NCBI RefSeq assembly: GCF_002086795.1
Contig: NZ_MVIM01000026.1
Span: forward strand, 1-43,704
Source of the DNA: Mycolicibacterium tusciae
Lineage (GTDB): Bacteria > Actinomycetota > Actinomycetes > Mycobacteriales > Mycobacteriaceae
DNA: 43,704 nt
Direction: 5' to 3'
The notes under the pieces were generated by a model. That model saw only the letters and a list, made by a program, of their open reading frames with translations. It made no database searches and was not told the origin of the DNA. Shown here one piece after another: positions 42,331 through 43,704 of the stretch (positions are counted from its first letter, which is position 1; each line of letters starts with the position of its first letter). A program made the translations under genes and the position numbers.

Positions 42331-43076
42331 CGTCCTACGACACGTGGGATAGTTACTTCTGGCCTGATGCACCAGGTGTACTCAAAAACAAATTCGGCAT
42401 CAAGAACTACCCCGACCTAGCGGTTGCCGAAGCACACGCTGTAGCGCCTCGCATGCGCGGAATTATCCTCGATGACCCGTCCACGCTTCCCGCGACCGTC
42501 GACCTCGATTACTACCGACGCGTGCACCATCGCCTCTTCCAAGACGTCTACCCGTGGGCCGGCACCACCCGCGTCGTTCCAGAAAATGCGATGGCAAAGC
42601 AGTGGCGCGATGTCGTCAACTTTGCACCCGACGACCGGTCCGCCCCGTGGATCACCTATCGGTACCCAGCGGGACGCCTCGTAGAGGAACAAGCCACAGC
42701 TGTATTTGCCCGACTCCAGCAGGCGTTGAGCGACCCGGCAAACCTTGCCCCGCAATCATTTATCCCGACGATCGCCCAGCATTGGGGCCAGCTGGATCAG
42801 GTCCACCCCTTTCGCGAGGGCAACACCCGCAGCCAGACCATGCTGATGGCCACCGTATGCCGCAAGTACGGCTACGCACTCGATGGCGTGCAACTTCTTG
42901 CACGGCGTGAAGAGTTCATCGGCGCCCGCTACCACGGGCACAGCACCGGACACTACGGCCGCCTCACTGCCCTGCTGCTGGACACCGTAGAACCACGCAC
43001 TACAGAACAGGTCACTGACCAAGAACGCCAGTGGGCGCAGTCGCTCATCCCGCAGAGCCGCGGTCTGAGCCTCTAA
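42327..43076 (+). CDS. Fic toxin
   Basis: 249 residues; GTG overlaps the antitoxin stop. Fic core with H160-P-F-R-E-G-N-T-R-S, the canonical catalytic motif apart from T in place of the second G. The flap region is LFQDVYPWAGTTRVV, and the N-terminus (TWDSYFWPDAPGVLKNKF) is usual for class I Fic. It transfers AMP to a target such as topoisomerases in VbhT. Intact. Unlike the Fic at 34157 it keeps the catalytic His. Confidence 0.88.
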   Translation: MTSYDTWDSYFWPDAPGVLKNKFGIKNYPDLAVAEAHAVAPRMRGIILDDPSTLPATVDLDYYRRVHHRLFQDVYPWAGTTRVVPENAMAKQWRDVVNFAPDDRSAPWITYRYPAGRLVEEQATAVFARLQQALSDPANLAPQSFIPTIAQHWGQLDQVHPFREGNTRSQTMLMATVCRKYGYALDGVQLLARREEFIGARYHGHSTGHYGRLTALLLDTVEPRTTEQVTDQERQWAQSLIPQSRGLSL

Positions 43077-43704
43077 CTCTGGGGCGGTCTCCTGAGATGG
43101 AACGCGACCCACTGGCTGAGGCAGCGTCCGAACGCGCATTCGTGGGTCCGTCGGTGGTCGCAGACTCACGGTCCGCGCGCAACGAAGCCTTCGGCGTCCT
43201 GGTATCCCGCTCGGCGTTCGGCTCCCCACGAATCGATCTCGTATCGGACTCGCCGGCCGACCTATCCGCCGCCGTGTTCCCGCGGCGCTCCCCTGCGGCG
43301 CGGCTTCCCCGCGTGCCCGATCGGCTCGCTCTCACCATGGACTCCTCGGCTCCAGCTGTGGTGCTGGTGGTCTCGCGCGCATCGGCGTCCCCGGAACCCT
43401 CGCCTGTCTGCTGTGCAACAAGACGGTCCTCAATGGTGTCGGCCGTGGACGCCGCCAGCTCGCTTGGGGCAGATGCTTGCTCGGTCGCCGCGCCCGGTTG
43501 GTTCGCCGGTTCGGCGTCTGCGGTGACTTGGGGTGCGCTGGTGCCGGGGGTGATGTCGAGCGTGATCGTGGTGCCCACAGCAGCAGGTGTGTCCGTGATC
43601 GCGGGGGTCCGAGCCCCCGAGGTGGACACGGGACCTGACGAAAATTGGTTGAGGCCTGGTCTCTTATGGTGACGTCCGATGGCCGAGAACGCGCTGCCGC
43701 GGAT
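43045..43704 (-). CDS. C-terminal end of a protein entering from the right edge
   Basis: Open frame of 219 codons from the right edge to a stop at 43045. Third-position GC is high here, unlike the opposite-strand frame. It starts in the visible part with RGSAFSAIGRHHKRPGLNQ and then becomes low-complexity, rich in Ala, Thr, Arg and Ser, with an acidic/basic alternation: a disordered tail. Such tails end large transfer proteins (relaxases, TraA-like) among others, but no domain is visible. It overlaps the end of Fic by 32 bases. Identity unknown. Confidence 0.6.
   Translation of the reverse strand: MRGSAFSAIGRHHKRPGLNQFSSGPVSTSGARTPAITDTPAAVGTTITLDITPGTSAPQVTADAEPANQPGAATEQASAPSELAASTADTIEDRLVAQQTGEGSGDADARETTSTTAGAEESMVRASRSGTRGSRAAGERRGNTAADRSAGESDTRSIRGEPNAERDTRTPKASLRADRESATTDGPTNARSDAASASGSRSISGDRPRVRGSDRGSAG

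Noticed and set aside
43031..43672. 213-residue plus-strand frame
   Set aside because: Shadow of the minus-strand protein entering from the right edge; codon third positions favour the minus frame.

Overview
The window looks like part of a large high-GC actinobacterial plasmid, almost certainly mycobacterial. The host call rests on an EspB / EspL / EspK-type gene set in ESX-1 order, RelBE and VapBC pairs of mycobacterial type, and several genes with TANNNT -10 boxes 6-8 bases before the start codon, the arrangement of mycobacterial leaderless mRNAs. The plasmid call rests on a primase-type replication protein with leader and antisense signals, a parAB locus with direct repeats, several addiction modules and a giant methylase-helicase typical of conjugative elements. 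No rRNA, tRNA, CRISPR array or chromosomal housekeeping gene was seen. No relaxase and no ESX core gene (eccB-E, mycP) lies inside the window.

Layout: (1) 1-8879, minus strand: a type VII secretion-associated cargo region. It runs from a small helical protein through EspB-like, EspL/YbaB-like, WXG/EspC-like and single-TM proteins to an EspK-like protein. A DUF3800-like gene, a vapBC pair and a second YbaB-like / Pro-Gly-rich pair follow, the last running off the left edge. (2) 9020-14354, plus strand: replication and partition. This holds a small regulator-like gene, an apparent antisense RNA, a leader peptide overlapping rep, the rep gene, an unknown gene, a non-coding stretch, six 16-bp direct repeats and parA-parB. 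(3) 14495-22904, plus strand: an operon with a tandem-HTH regulator, a two-frame region, a 2112-codon N6-methylase/SNF2-type helicase and two downstream genes. (4) 23032-27288, mostly minus strand: a degenerate FtsK/EccC-like P-loop protein, a MerR/AlpA-like regulator, relBE, an unknown gene and an HTH protein. (5) 27628-29920, plus strand: an autoregulated-looking RHH operon and small genes. (6) 29974-32082: an IS607-family element whose tnpB is frameshifted. (7) 32340-43704: accessory genes, including a KfrA-like coiled-coil protein, an RHH/Fic pair with a Gln in place of the catalytic His, membrane proteins, a sigma-like HTH protein, a nuclease-like lipoprotein, an XRE regulator, a Cys-rich protein, a VbhA-like/Fic pair and the C-terminal end of a protein entering from the right.

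How the parts fit: replication is probably set by the antisense RNA and leader peptide and segregation by parAB plus repeats. At least four addiction-type pairs (vapBC, relBE, RHH/Fic, VbhA-like/Fic) would stabilise the plasmid. Many of the small promoters have the same geometry, with a dyad over or next to a -10 box close to the ATG. The strongest points for follow-up are the antisense RNA and leader peptide at rep, the shared leaderless promoter boxes, the frame conflict at the start of the helicase gene, the altered Fic motif, and an isolated hairpin resembling a TnpB guide-RNA scaffold.
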